A stretch of 64,000 nt of DNA from Ophiosphaerella korrae (Eukaryota > Ascomycota > Dothideomycetes > Pleosporales > Phaeosphaeriaceae): positions 434,001 to 498,000 of the forward strand of contig JALNQF010000012.1 of assembly GCA_028456385.1 (NCBI GenBank). Direction: 5' to 3'. The translations under genes and the position numbers were made by a program. Below, piece after piece: positions 41,322 to 55,400 of this stretch. The stretch's first letter is position 1, and each line of letters starts with the position of its first letter. The notes below the pieces were generated by a model. That model saw only the letters and a program-made list of their open reading frames with translations. It searched no databases and had not been told where the DNA came from.

Positions 41322-44300
41322 ATGCAGCAAGGACACCAGATCCCGCTCCTGCCTTCTGCCCCGGCATCCCGCGCGTACGGCTATCTAACAGCCTCGAGGC
41401 TCCATCACGAACCGCTATGTGGCAACAGTGAGGGCTGGGGCCCAATCAGCCCCATTCGCTATGACTTCACGCCGTGCTTCCTAGATGTGTGGATTGCGAC
41501 CGTCTCCGTGTTTGGCATCTTGGGGGGTGCAGGCGCGTTGTGGTATCTTTACAGCAAATTTCCGCCGCAGCCAGTGAAGCGTAACTGGCATTTCTATGCG
41601 AAGCTGGTAAGCCATCGACATTAGATCAGCAGCACTATAATGGATGGTGGCTAACTTGCGTGTGTCTGGATAGGGGACTCTTGGAGCACTCATCGCCACA
41701 ACCGCCGTTCAAGCCGCGCTGCAAATCGAGTATTACAAAGGCGTATGGATTGGCGACTTTCGTTTTTGGACATCTATCCTTACGCTGGCTTCCCTCACTG
41801 TCATTTTTCATATTCAGTATATCGAGCACTGGAGGTCACGCAATGCCAATGGTGTAGTCCTCTTCTATTGGCTCTTCCTCCTGATCGCCTATGCCGTCAA
41901 ACTCCGCTCGCTCGTCGCTCAGCAAATGCACCGTGACCACGTCGCCTATTTTTCCGTCTTCTGTGTCAGCGTGGGATTGGCTGTGCTAGAATTTGTCTTA
42001 GAATGGCTAGTTCAGAAGCGCCTGAGCGACTATGATGCGCTTGGGGATGATGACGAATGCGCCTACGAGTACGCTGATGTCTTCTCTGTTCTGACATTCG
42101 GCTGGATGACACCATTGATGAAACGCGGATACAAGACGTTTCTCACCCAGGACGATCTATGGAATCTGCGGAAACGGGATTCGACGAGACAGACAACCCA
42201 GAAATTCGACGAGGCATGGGCGAACGAGTTGGAGAAAAAGCATCCTTCGCTATGGCTAGCAATGTTCCGCGCCTTTGGTGCGCCTTACTTCAGGGGCGCT
42301 GCTATCAAGACGATTAGCGACGTCTTAAACTTTGTGCAACCACAGTTGCTGAGGCTTTTGATTAGCTTTGTAGCTTCGTACAGCCCTGAAAAGTCTCAAC
42401 TCGTAAAGCCCGAGCCCGTAATTCGAGGCGCTGCAATTGCAATTGCTATGTTCGCCGTATCTGTGACGCAAACCGTCTGTCTTCATCAATATTTCCAACG
42501 GTCGTTCGAGACCGGCATGCGTATCAAGTCTTCCTTGACCGCTTCCATCTACTCAAAATCCACGCGCTTGTCAAACGAGGGCCGAGCATCAAAATCAACA
42601 GGCGACATCGTCAACTACATGGCTGTCGACACACAGCGACTACAAGACCTTACCCAGTACGGCCAACAGCTGTGGTCTGCTCCCTTCCAAATTGTCTTGT
42701 GTATGCTCTCACTATACCAGTTGCTTGGCTACAGCTGCTTCGCAGGCGTTGCTGCCATGTTTGTCATGATTCCAGTTAATGGAGTCATCGCACGATGGAT
42801 GAAAACGTTACAAAAAGAGCAAATGAAGAACAAGGATGCGCGTACGAAACTGATCTCAGAGATCCTTAACAACATGAAGTCGATCAAGTTGTATGCCTGG
42901 ACTACTGCCTTTGCAAGCCGTTTGAACCATATTCGTAACGATCAAGAACTCAAAACGCTTCGTAAGATTGGTGCCACTCAGGCTTTTTCCACCTTTACGT
43001 GGTCAACGACTCCGTTCCTTGTATCCTGCTCAACCTTTGGAGTCTTCGTTCTAACGCAGCATCGCACGCTGACTGTCGATATCGTCTTCCCTGCTCTTAC
43101 TTTATTCAACATGCTCACGTTCCCCCTTGCCATTCTCCCTATGGTCATCACCGCAATCGTGGAGGCTAGTGTTGCCGTCGGCCGTATCACCGGCTACTTG
43201 ACTGCCGACGAGCTTCAGGAGAATGCCGTTATTCGCGAGGATGCTGTTCAGGAAATAGGGGATGAGTCGGTCCGCATTCGGGATGCTAGCTTTACGTGGG
43301 ACAGGAACAGTGAGAGTTGCACCTTGGAGAACATCAACTTCACGGCACACAAAGGTGAGCTGGCTTGTATCGTTGGTCGTGTGGGCGCCGGGAAGTCGTC
43401 TCTTCTGCAAGCCGTGTTGGGTGATTTGTGGAAGATTAACGGCGAGGTTGTCCTTCGAGGGAAGACTGCCTATGTTCCACAGTCAGCCTGGGTTATGAAC
43501 GCCTCAGTAAGAGAGAACATCGTCTTCGGTCACCGCTGGGATCCTCAATTCTACGACAAGACCGTACAAGCTTGTGCACTGCACGACGATTTTGCCCAGC
43601 TTCCTGATGGCGACCAAACGGAGGTTGGTGAACGTGGTATCTCTTTGTCTGGTGGACAAAAGGCTCGGGTTACGCTCGCCCGAGCAGTGTACGCTCGCGC
43701 TGATGTATATCTGCTAGATGATTGCCTTTCTGCAGTCGATCAGCATGTTGGAAGACATCTGATCGATAATGTTCTTGGACCCAAGGGACTGTTGGCTGGC
43801 AAAACACGCATTCTAGCTACAAACTCAATACCGGTTCTAATAGAGGCAGACATGATCATACTCCTTCGCGACAGTCGCATTCTTGAAAGAGGCAACTACG
43901 ATCAACTCATGGCCATGAAGGGTGAGATCGCTCAGCTCATCAGAACATCGCAAAATGAAGACCAAGCAGAAGTCGACAGCAATCGTGCGACTGAAAGTGT
44001 TATGAGCGATGAAGAATCTACAATCTACGGTGGAAGTCCAATTGTTGACGACGATGAAGACCAAGCAGAAGCAGAAGCAGCTCAAGAACATGTCTCTCAT
44101 CTTGCACCACTCAAGCCTGGAGGCGGAACGGCCCGCAAGTATAGCTCTAACACCCTCCGTCGCGCAAGCGCAGCGAGCTTCAAGGGTCCTCGCGGAAAGC
44201 TGTCGGACGAAGAGGGTGGAATCAAGAGCAAACAGTCGAAAGAGTTCTCTGAGCAGGGCAAGGTCAAATGGGCCGTGTATGGGGAGTATGCGAAGACCAG

Positions 44301-46406
44301 CAATCTTGCAGCTGTTATAATCTATTTGCTGCTATTAGTAGGTGCCCAGACAGCATCCGTTGGTATGTTATTGGCCCGTCATTTCCTCATCGTGTAGAGC
44401 GAAGATACTGACGCGCTGCAGGCGCAAGCGTGTGGCTCAAACACTGGTCTGAGATAAACCAGCGGTATGGCGGTAACCCACACGTGGGCAGGTACATCGG
44501 CATCTATTTCGCTTTTGGTGTAGGATCTTCTGCTCTCGTTGTTGTGCAGACACTCATTCTCTGGATCTTCTGTTCGATTGAGGTATGTATCTGCATCAAT
44601 CGCACCATGTATGCATGGCACGACGTGCATTGACTGACAAGGAGTTAGGCTAGCCGGAAGTTACACGAGCGGATGGCGTTTGCGATTTTCCGTTCCCCAA
44701 TGAGCTTCTTCGAAACTACACCCGCTGGACGCATACTCAACCGATTTTCCAGGTATGTTTCATCACACAGTTATCGAAGGTGTTCACGGCGCGGTCCACC
44801 TATACCGATGAAGATCTGCAAGATGAATACAATTGCTGACCGACCTTTGTAGCGATATTTATCGAGTAGATGAGGTGTTAGCGTAAGATGGTCCCACTCA
44901 ACCGATCTGCAGCAAGCCCTGACTAATGTGTGCAGCCGAACGTTCAACATGCTCTTCGTCAATTCTGCCAGAGGTATGCAGCCCCCCATGTTGTATACCG
45001 TGTGTTACATTTGACTGATCTTCACAGCCGGGTTCACCCTTGTTGTCATATCTGTATCAACGCCTATCTTCATCGTCCTCATCCTACCTCTTGGCGCGCT
45101 TTACCTCTACATCCAGCGGTACTACCTGCGTACATCCCGAGAACTAAAGCGACTTGACAGTGTGAGCCGTAGCCCCATTTACGCACATTTCCAAGAATCT
45201 CTTGCTGGTATGAGCACGATTCGTGCGTACCACCAGCAAAATCGGTTCGAACTTGAGAATGAATGGCGGGTCGATGCTAATTTGCGGGCATACTACCCCT
45301 CGATCAGTGCGAACAGATGGCTTGCTGTTCGCCTTGAGTTCATTGGCTCGGTAATCATCTTGGCTTCTGCAGGGTTCTCAATCATCTCTGTGGCTAACCA
45401 TAGCGGTCTGTCGGCTGGCCTGGTCGGCTTGGCAATGTCATACGCGCTACAGATCACCCAGAGTCTCAATTGGATTGTCCGACAGACAGTTGAAGTGGAG
45501 ACGAACATTGTCTCCGTAGAGCGAGTGCTCGAGTATGCGGCTCTCCCGAGTGAAGCCCCTGACATCATCTCCAGGAATAGACCACCAATCAGTTGGCCCT
45601 CTCAAGGCGCGCTCGCATTCAATAACTACAGTACCCGATATCGGCCTGGCCTCGACTTGGTGTTGAAGGATATTAACCTCGAAATCAAACCTAACGAGAA
45701 GATTGGTGTTGTTGGTCGTACAGGTGCAGGCAAGAGCTCACTCACTCTGGCTCTCTTCCGCATCATCGAGCCCGCTGAAGGATTTGTGAGCATTGACGAT
45801 CTAAACACTAGCACCATCGGTCTGCTAGATCTCCGGAGACGATTAGCCATTATTCCCCAAGATGCAGCTTTGTTCGAGGGAACCGTGCGAGATAATCTCG
45901 ACCCAGGTCATGTACACGACGACACAGAACTGTGGAGCGTCTTGGGTAAGTACAAGCAGCCCTCCAGATATCGCACATAAACTAACTGGTTCTCAGACCA
46001 TGCGCGACTGAAAGATCACGTGTCAAATATGGCTGGCAAGCTTGACGGCCACATCAACGAAGGAGGCTCTAATCTCAGCGCTGGTCAGCGCCAACTCGTT
46101 TCTCTAGCGCGCGCCCTTCTCGCTCCCTCTAACATCCTCGTCCTAGATGAAGCCACCGCTGCAGTTGATGTGGAAACAGACGCCATGCTCCAAACTACAT
46201 TGCGCAGCAGTCAATTCAAGAATAAGACTATCATTACCATCGCTCATCGCATCAACACCATTCTAGACTCTGATCGTATCATTGTGTTGGACAAAGGAAG
46301 AGTAGCAGAGTTTGAGAGCCCCGCAGAATTAGTGCGAAGGAAGGGGCTCTTCTATGACCTGGTAAGGGAAGCGGGGCTGCTGAACTCGCTGGACCCGAAA
46401 GATTGA
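41322..46406 (+). CDS. YCF1: ABCC-type vacuolar glutathione-conjugate/metal transporter (Ycf1-like)
   Basis: Eight exons: 41322-41606, 41674-44362, 44422-44582, 44649-44752, 44853-44882, 44936-44973, 45028-45945 and 45997-46406, giving 1544 residues. Order: N-terminal TMD0 ([39 protein letters not shown]), TMD1, NBD1 ([30 protein letters not shown]), an acidic linker, TMD2, and NBD2 ([31 protein letters not shown]). The unusual Walker B of NBD1 (DD for DE) is normal for ABCC proteins. Known: Ycf1 pumps glutathione conjugates, Cd2+ complexes and bile pigments into the vacuole. The linker ([13 protein letters not shown]) resembles the phospho-regulatory region of Ycf1. Exons 5 and 6 are only 30 and 38 nt. 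Confidence 0.94.
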
Positions 46407-49060
46407 ACGGCCAGTAAAATTGTATGTACGCAAGTGCAGAAGGGTGTGCGGGAATGTGTAATGGCGTAAGCACGGCACGCGGTTGTGGGTGAACTGCCCC
46501 GTAAGAAATCGTCGAAGCTCGGAAAAATAACTTAACCGCCCTGGAGTGCTGGTGACACGGGATTGGGCTGGGCTGGCTGGGCTTGCGTGGAATGTGAAGG
46601 GAGTAGGCGAGATGAACCAAAAAAAAAAAAGTACAAGTATTTAGTTATCGGTGTGCGTCATACCTATATATTATCAGTAGGACTAGGTCATATAATAACT
46701 GTGTTCTGTATTGAAGTGTTTGAGTTCGATTGATTTTCAATCTTGACCAAGGCCTTGAAGCCATGATCGAATTTATGTATCAGTTCATTGTGATTAATCT
46801 CAGCTCCCAGCGTTGTGGTGCAAATTGAGGACGACTGATACTCGCATGAGCGTCCGTCCATAGGCTAGGCAAGGACCTCGACGCCCCGGCACTTGCTACG
46901 ATGAACCCTAAGTTTTGTGCATGGTTGGCGGCTATGATACGAGGATCTGGGGGCAGCAAGCGAAGCGAACCGTTTATGTGCCGTGTGTGTGGAGACTTAT
47001 GGTGCAAGGCCACCCAGTGTCTCAGCGGACCTAAAACATAACCCATTTCTTGATAATTATCTCCGCTAAATGCTACATGCGTAATTATGTGCCGAGTGCT
47101 ACTAGCTTGGTTGAGAAGCTGTGCCATCTGATAGACACGGGACAGTGATGGTGCGTGGGTATCGTGGGTATCATGGGTACAGCACAACACAGCACACTCA
47201 TGACAACACCGGCTCCCAGGTAGGATATTGAATGGCACCTCAGGCAGCCGGGGGTGAACGCACCAATCCGCTGCATGCGGACGGGTTTGTTACTGCATGC
47301 GTGATTTAGCGAGACAGATTTTTACGCTACACAATAGTGTACAGCCCCTGTTCGATTCGATTGTCGAAATTGCATCGCAATCAAATCTCGACCGGCGACC
47401 TGGTCTATGGGGCGAGATCAGGAGTGGGCGGGACGGTTCCTACCGCTCAATCTGAGATCTTAGGTTTTGGATGCAAGGTGGGAGCATGAGTAAGGAGACT
47501 ATCGGTAGAAGGTCGCCTCGGACTGTCAAAAGCTAGCCTCATTTCTGAAATAGTCGACGGGAGGGGAGCAGATCTAGCTCCAAGGCATGCCAACTACCGC
47601 TGGTAACACTTGCCGTTGACGTAGTTAGCTCCCGGGGAAGGCATCCATTCACCGCAGGTGATGGGTTAGCCATGTCAGTATTGCATTGAGTGGCCAAATG
47701 CGAGCCGTAGTGCAGTTCAGTTATGGGTACTATGGCCTGGAATCCCGGTTCGTGTACAGGTGGGACGCAAGCCTCGACAGCCCTTACGAGGAGTGGCTGG
47801 ACCGGGTGGACGAGAGGCCTTTGATGTGTGTGTGACGTTGCTCAGCGACTGCAGGTGGAGCTCATTGAGCAGTACTGCGTGGGGTTATGCGTTTTGGGTT
47901 ACGAGCCAAGCTGGTCTTTACATGGGCCCACGCCACTTGTGTCAGCTGTTCTGCAGAGAAGACTATTTCAGCCTGTCTCTTCATTGGAGGCGGCGATCAA
48001 ACGACAGGTTCTAGGGTGTCCTCGATGAACTTGCATGTGGGCACCCGTGCGAATGTAAGTCAGATGCGCCATATGTCAACTATCAGCTTAGCGTGTATAC
48101 AATAGACTCCTTTGATGCGGAGAAGCCAGGATTAATCTCCGTCCGCCGACGCTGTCATTTTCTCGCGTGCGACCTTAGACTTGGAGAGTGCGGATGCCGT
48201 CTAAATGGGTCATAGTGGGGGCTGCCGGGGAAGACGGCAGCTTAGGATTCGCACATCCTCAAGCCCTGATCCCAGCTCTCAAAGAACCGTTTAAGCTCAA
48301 CGGCTGTCTATCATCCTCGCGACGTACATTGCGACGGGATGTGGCCTGCCGATTGCTATGTCAGGATTCCTAGTCACAATGATGGGTACCGTGCCGAAGT
48401 TGCAGCGTCTCGTGGGACAGAATCATCAGTCCCCTTAAAAGGTTGAAGCCCTGTCAATAGAGGTTGGATCTATCGTTTCTACCATACCGTTCGTTTGAGA
48501 CCTCGTTCTCTACTAACGAACCCTACCCATACCCTAGGCATATCGTTGCAATTCACGACACTGAAAAGGCTGGAATCAACGACTTTTGTGTTGCCGATCC
48601 TTGCCTCTAGGATCCGTCGCATACTTAGTTCCTTCCAATCGATTCTTGTCGGTCAGCACAAGACCAACTGTGTGACTCTGTTTCTAAGAGTTTGGCCCAG
48701 AATCTTACCATTCACTGTCTGCCATCCCTAGTCTGGAAATTTATTGATATTCTGAGATAGTTGGCTGTCTCCATTGTGCTCAGTGAATGGGGTCTGGTCG
48801 AGTTTTGCTCCTTCAGGTAAGCAATCTCTCTAAGCGAAATATGCGTTACCGGACTACTTAAACGAACGTATGTGGTATTTCAAACAAACGAAGCTAATAA
48901 CAAGCAGGTGCGGTTTTTGTGCTTGGTTCCACGTGTTTTGCTGAACGTTTTCATGTTTCAAGCTGCATAGGACACCATACCCATTTGCTTCGACTAGCTA
49001 GAGCTTCACATGGCCAAATTCAGAGAAAGAAATACGTCTGCGCCCAATTAATCGCAAAAT
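46407..49060. other. Long gene-poor stretch
   Basis: 2.65 kb without a supported gene. A poly-A tract lies at 46618-46630. Open frames at 46780-47238 (minus), 47085-47276 (minus), 47760-48028 (plus) and 48495-48731 (plus) have no domains. Composition is unlike the RIP block, so this is not an obvious transposon relic. Confidence 0.45.
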
Positions 49061-51475
49061 ATGTTACACACACGGGAAAGAAAGCATGGCCGTGCCCATA
49101 AAAATGGAGACTTCGGCGAAGACCCTTGGATGACTCCCGTGAGCGGTCATAATGCTGCAGCGGGTACCCGACCCTACGATGCGGCAAAGTCGACAGTACA
49201 GGATTCGCAAGCAAGTCTAAAGTCGCAACTGGTTTCACATTTTAGCGGCGAGCAGCAAAATACTAGCGAGGTAAGTGAATGCAAAGTTTTGGTGTTCAGG
49301 TGTCGTTGGAACTAGGCTTGAAGGCTTTGGCCCCCGCGCATGTCAAGTCATGTCGTCCCCCTAAACTAGCGGCCGTCCCTCCCCTAACCAGGATTTCGGG
49401 ATCGTGGTCCATGTCGTCAAGTCGGTATGGTAAACTGACATATAACTAATTCTAGGCCAACGAGACGGCGCCGGCGCCCACAGGCGACACAGAAGCCAAT
49501 AAGGATAATGAAATCGCGCTTCCAACTCCGATTCATGCCACGTTGCCATGCAAACTCGTAGCAGCTGATGGCCGTGTAGAATACATCTACACACCCATCG
49601 GTGGCTTCGAACATCTATTCAAGGTTCCAGAAAGCACCAATGCCGAACCTAATCACACCTCTCCGCCTTATGCACCATTATCTGAGGCTCAGCTGATAGA
49701 TACACAACAGTCCCAAAAACCTAGTAAGACGTTGTCGTGCACTAACTACCTGTCACTCGCTAAGTTTTATAATAGGAACACCCCAACATCGTTCGACAGC
49801 CCGTGAGAGCCAACGACCTACCAGCAGCAGGGGTTCTCGCAAAGTTAATGTTCCAGCTAGGAAGAAGACAGGGCCGAAGTCCACAACATCAAAGGACTTA
49901 AAACGGACCCGCTCCGTTGCCCAGGGGCTCTCTCAGCTTCGCCGTGCAAACGAGGCTAGTGATCATGACAGTGAGGTTGATAATGAGGTCGAAGTCGCAA
50001 TTGAGAGGTCAAGGACCTTCCATATTGGCGATATAGAAGGGCTTAAGAGTTTTTTTCGTCATCGCATCGATGAGCTCACCATGAAACCTGTGCGAGGTAT
50101 GGTAACCCGTTGGGTTAAGCAATTGGAGCCTAGACGCAAGGGAGGATACGGCCCGTATCATAGGCTGCTACCTGCTGATGCTCCAGCAGAGGCTACCCCG
50201 CCGTGGTGGCCCCGGGATGTGCCCTATGTTGAGCCTGCACATCTCGACAAAGACGGTAAGCATCATGTCTTGCCTCGCTATTCAGAAACTAACGTGCATC
50301 CAGGTCTCTTGACACTTGCCGTAGATCTTTTACTGCAGCACCGAGACACTGCCATTGATCAGGAAAAGCGCAAGCTCCCTTGGACGGCCAAACTTCGACA
50401 AATAGCAAAGTATGAGATCGAGATTACGCCACCCGACCAATATTCTTCATCCAAGAGTCCCGTATTTAGCAAGATGATGCAAGACCGAGCTGAGAACAGC
50501 ATCTTACCAAGCTTGTTCGACGTGTCCCAATCCTACGAGGACTATATTCTCCAACACAACGTATGGGAATACCCAGAGGGTGCAGACACCCCCAAAGGCA
50601 AGGACATCACGTGGCAATTCGTACCCAGACCTCCCAAACAATTTCTACAACGGAAGCGTCTGCGAAGAACAAGACCAGCCTCGACTGTGCCAAAAGAGTC
50701 TGTAACCGATCCTCATGCGGATGAATCGAGCGACACAGAAATTGACGAGGATATGGAGCAAATCTCGAACAATGTTACCCGAGAATTACCTGAACAGAAT
50801 GAACGAAAAGAGAGTAGAGAAGCCGCTGCAGTACGAATGGCTCACAACGACCGAGCCTCTCAGGAATGCACACTAAGGGGCCCCACGCCACCAATACCTG
50901 TAGAGCATACAGCGAAAACATCAGCCCCGACATTATTTGCAGCAGAATCCATGCCAGCTGTGTGCCAACAGACACTCGATTCCACTGGTTTAAATCCCAC
51001 AAAAAATAGCTCGTTCGACGATTCGATGAATGGCCTTCACCTATACGAGGATATAAAGGGAGACAATATCACTGCACAAGATCATAGCGAACAAGCGCAG
51101 TGCGACGCAAAACCAGTCGACGGACAGATAGAGTATCACAATACTGGGATTTCCTACCCCAACACAGCCTATCAGTCCATGCCTAATGTCAACTCTTTCC
51201 AACATCCCGGAGAACCGCCTTATTCTCTATTCTTAGCGCAGAGCTTCATTGACCCTAGCCAGCTGTCCATGTTCAACACTACATATCCACTCCAGTTGAA
51301 TCAAACCACTTTTGGGCCTAGTATGGCGCCGACGGACAACATTGGGTATGCGTACGAGAACGCATTGTACACGTCTGCGGCTCTTGGCATGACGCCTATG
51401 CCAGCAATTACCAGCCCAACTTTCAACGGTCTTCCTTATGGTTTCGAGGGCGCCAATCCAGGGCTAAAACAGTAG
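49061..51475 (+). CDS. YDR124W-like / DUF2841 helical-bundle protein (hrmA-associated-cluster type)
   Basis: Exons 49061-49270, 49456-49723, 49776-50255 and 50304-51475 give 709 residues. The core domain lies about residues 265-360: FHIGDIEGLKSFFRHRIDEL, RWVKQLEPRRKGGYGPY, PPWWPRDVPYVEPAHLDKD and LLTLAVDLLLQHRD. This matches the helical-bundle domain of yeast YDR124W and of a protein in the A. fumigatus subtelomeric hrmA-associated cluster. Function is unknown; a DNA-related or regulatory role is a guess. The rest is disordered and rich in acidic and Asn/Gln/Pro residues. The last intron (48 bp, GTAAGC...CTAACGTGCATCCAG) is divisible by three and free of stops, so the unspliced frame also stays open. 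The first intron is long (185 bp), and the true start could lie in another upstream exon. Confidence 0.72.
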
Positions 51476-52453
51476 TAGGACAATGTTTAACATGGAGCTG
51501 GTGCTGGATGCAACAGAAACGACAGGCTCGTGGCCCGTTAGGCGACGACAGTCACTGGGCTGCCGGTGCTCGCCTTCTTCTCATCACGTCCACTTCATTT
51601 CTGCTACACATGGACATGTATTTATGGCTATTTTCATGTCATTTCCTTTGGTTTGCATACTCTTTTACATTTTCTTCACATTGCATACTGCAATGTAGCG
51701 ACTTATGACCTTCAACAACTCTCTTTGTCTAATTTCCTGTTATGAGGCGTTTCAACGTTGTTTGTTCCGGTTTCGGATGATGAGAAAGTTCCAGATGGCA
51801 CTGCTTTGGCATGCTCATCAGGACTAACAATTTGGCAGTCTGCTTGTGCAATATACCCCTACAACATAACGCCGCTCACGATTGTATTGCAACGACAAGG
51901 ATTTAGGCAAACTGTTGATTCTAATGTTGGATATAATATGGATCTTGGAATCATATTTTCTTTCGGTTCGTCAGGGTACAGATCAATATCCGGTTGTACA
52001 AAACGGGGATGGGAGAGGGGGCGAGTGGCACTCGTATATAAATGGGTGTTGGCGGATGGGAGTAAGCGCATGAAAAAGACACAGCTGTGTCGCATAGTTA
52101 TTACTAGCAAAAACATTTCGGTAGTGTATCGAAATCAAACAATTCGAAGCATATTCTTGAAAAAGGTGGAGGTTGGTATGATCATGTGACATGAGCGACT
52201 TGGCCGCGCTAAGAGACGCGTTAGTGGGTCCATGCGTGGAGCTTCATTGAGGTGTCGTTCTTGTTCGGGTGAGTCTTTGTTGCACCCACAAGCAGCCGCT
52301 GTCGACTTAACCCATCGACACGGTCTGCGCAGTCAACACTACCGCGCCATACTCCGACTTGTTTATCTCTACATCTGAATTCGTTCTGGATTCGCGCGTC
52401 GACGCAAACACCTCGGCGCATGCCAACAATCACAATACGACGCACCCACCAAC
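51476..52453. other. Intergenic region
   Basis: 978 bp between the YDR124W-like gene and SAC3. Frames at 51758-52189 (plus) and 51859-52116 (minus) show no domain. The last about 150 bp are the probable SAC3 promoter and leader. Confidence 0.45.
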
Positions 52454-55400
52454 ATGTCGAAACCGCGCGGCGGCAGACGAGGTCGCAGCAACGGCGCGCA
52501 TACCCAAAACAGTACAGAGCGACCTACGCAAGCCGTCTATAGTCGTGGTCAACGAAATGGGATCCAGGGCGGAGCATCTCGAGGAGGGCACAACCCCTTC
52601 ACCGCCAACATCCGGACCAATACAGCTACAAGTGCTGATATGCAGGATCGAGGGCATAACTCGTAAGCTTCCATACTCTTACTGATATTATACGAACAAT
52701 GGCCGCGGGCACTCGAGAAGCACGACCACATCCATACCAGATACAAGATGTGAAATGCCCTCCACCCAGTTCTGTTTTATCCTGAGATGTTGTGTTAGCA
52801 GTCGCTGCTAGTCGTGCTGCTCGCGGCCAATTCTAATCTGATATTGTAGGGATAACATATTCACCAGTCTAGATTCCTTTGGTGGAGCGAACTCGACACC
52901 CTTTGCCCAAGATGACTACCCGAAGCGACTCCAGCATGTGCGAATTGTCCACCCAACTAACACGACGAAAGCTTACGATAACAGATCAAAGCGGCACGAC
53001 CCAAACTTCGCCAGCGATTTATAAAAGAAGGCCGTATGAACCCAGAAGGACAAATGCGCCTCAAGGACTCTGTCAAACTGATAGGCAGCTGCACCGACAT
53101 GTGCCCCGAGTACGAGCGCGTGCGTCGCATAGTAGAGCAAGACGTGAAGCCACCCGAATGTGTAAGTATAGATGCACTCATGTGCGATTCAGTTACTAAC
53201 AATTTCAGACACCCGAGACTCAACACCTTCCACGGAAGCAGCGCATACCAGACGAGTCTCGCATGGTCAAGGCATACGCACGATCCGCGGCAGGCATGGA
53301 CGTTGAACTAGTCTCGGAGATTCGCTCGCCAGCCACTTGCTTGGTGAGCACGCTACATGCCTCCGTTGTGCAAAATTAACGGTTACAGAAAACTCTCAAC
53401 TATCTTATGCAACGACTAGACGATGATGAATTCGACTTCTTACACAGTTGGATCTGGGATCGAACACGGGCGATCCGGAAAGATCTTCGTACCCAGCGCA
53501 TCGAGAAGCGCCCCGACATTGCCATACTCCTCACATGCTTAGAGCGCAACGCCCGGTTTCTCCTCCTGTCAACCCACCAGATGGCCCGCACTATAAAGGT
53601 GGACTATTCCCACCAACAGGATATCGAGCAGCTGAACCAGACACTAATGTCTTTGAAAGAGAGATATGTAGACAATCGGCGCGTGGGCTACCCATCAGAA
53701 AACGAGTCAGAGTTCTGGGCCTATCGTCTTATCCTGGCTCCGCTCTTCACAAACTCACAGCTAGAAAATGAGTTACATAGCCTACCCAGTGATCTGCGCC
53801 ACAATCGTCGAGTACAAACCGCCATTCAGATCTACCGTGCTCTAAACGCTGTCATCCTTAGAAGGAGTTCGTCTTACATCCAGGCCCAGGCAAATTGGAA
53901 GCGGTTCTGGGAGCTGATCAAGTCCCCAAACGTTTCCTATCTTATGGCCTGCGCAGCTGAAGTCTCCTTCCAGCGTGTTCGACACGTAGTATTGGACTCG
54001 GTGTGGCGTGTGTACCGCATGGGAACGACTACAAGGCCGCACACAGTTGAAACATGGACTACAGACAAATTGAAACGTGTACTTGGTTTCGATACTGAAA
54101 AACAGGCAGTCGAGCTATGCGAAGCTTATGGCTTTGTATTCAACAGATCTAAGGAGGGGCAAACATTCCTGGACGTAACTGCAAAAGGCTTCGCACGCGT
54201 TCCTCTTGGTTTGGCCGCCGACCTTAGCCCACAAATCTTTTCCGGTACCATTGTGGAAAAGAAGCGGTACAATCGAAGTTTCTCGGCTGTCGTTCAGGCT
54301 ATGTCAGTGCGAGAAGCACAGGCCCAAGGACTAATGGTAGAGTCGACCGGAGAAGAATGGGAAGACTCAAGTTCACTCTTCGTGGCAGAAGCTCCGGTTG
54401 CGCAACCGAACCCTTTCATTCCAGTTAGCAGCACTCCAAATGGTCCTACGAACCCCTTCTTGCCCCAACCAGCTTCCACTGCCACTCCTGCCGTAACATC
54501 AAACCCATTTATCAAGCCACTTCTAACAAGCCAATCCATTAGCAGGTCTAGCCCTGCCGGCGCTCCGTCTAGTGCCTCATCTGGTCCTGGTCTCTTCGAT
54601 GCATTAAAAAATACCATCAAGTTTGCGGCTCCTGAGCCCTTGAGTACATCTCCAGCGAATTCGCCCAAACCAAACCCCTTTATGCCTACACCTCCTTCAG
54701 TACAAACGGCTTCATCCACCACGCTAGCGAACGGCACATCGACTGAAGGGTTCAACTTTTTTACTCAAGCTGCGAAGGCCACACAGCAACAGTCCACTTC
54801 TACTACCCCTACCACAACTCCAAGTTCTTCTTTTCAAAGATTTTCCTTGGGTGCACCTAAGGCTCGAGATCCTGCGTCTACATTTTCCTTCACACCAACC
54901 GGATCACCCGCACCGGCGATCTCTGCACCGAAAGATGCAGAGAAGCAAAAAGCCGAAGACGAGGAGAAACGTCGCAGGGCTGAGGCTGAAGCTAAGGCTA
55001 GGGCTGAGGTTCAACGACAGCGTGCGCTTGCAGAACAAGCACGCCAAGCAAAGGAAGCGGCAGAGCGGCAACAGTTCGAAGCAGAACAACATCGCCTACG
55101 ATTACAGCAAGAAGCAAAAAATATAATTATTCAAGAGCAGCAACAGCGCCAGCAAAAAGAAGAGCAGGAACGACTTTTACGGATACAAGAACGAGAAGTA
55201 CTACTTAACTCGCTCACGAATGAGATTCTGCTCGATGTGGAGCGGGGACTGATGTCGCAGTTTGTTGAGAATATGCTCTGGAATGTGGTCGACGAAGTTG
55301 TGGTAACTGCAAGGGAAGCCAGGAGAAAGAAGATATGGGAGAAGAAGCTTGCATTAGCGGACGCGATGTATGAACAAAGAGTGTTAGGCTTCAAGCGCCT

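Noticed and set aside
47340..47375. GTTCGATTCGATTGTCGA string resembling a tRNA B box
   Set aside because: No A box or acceptor stem upstream.
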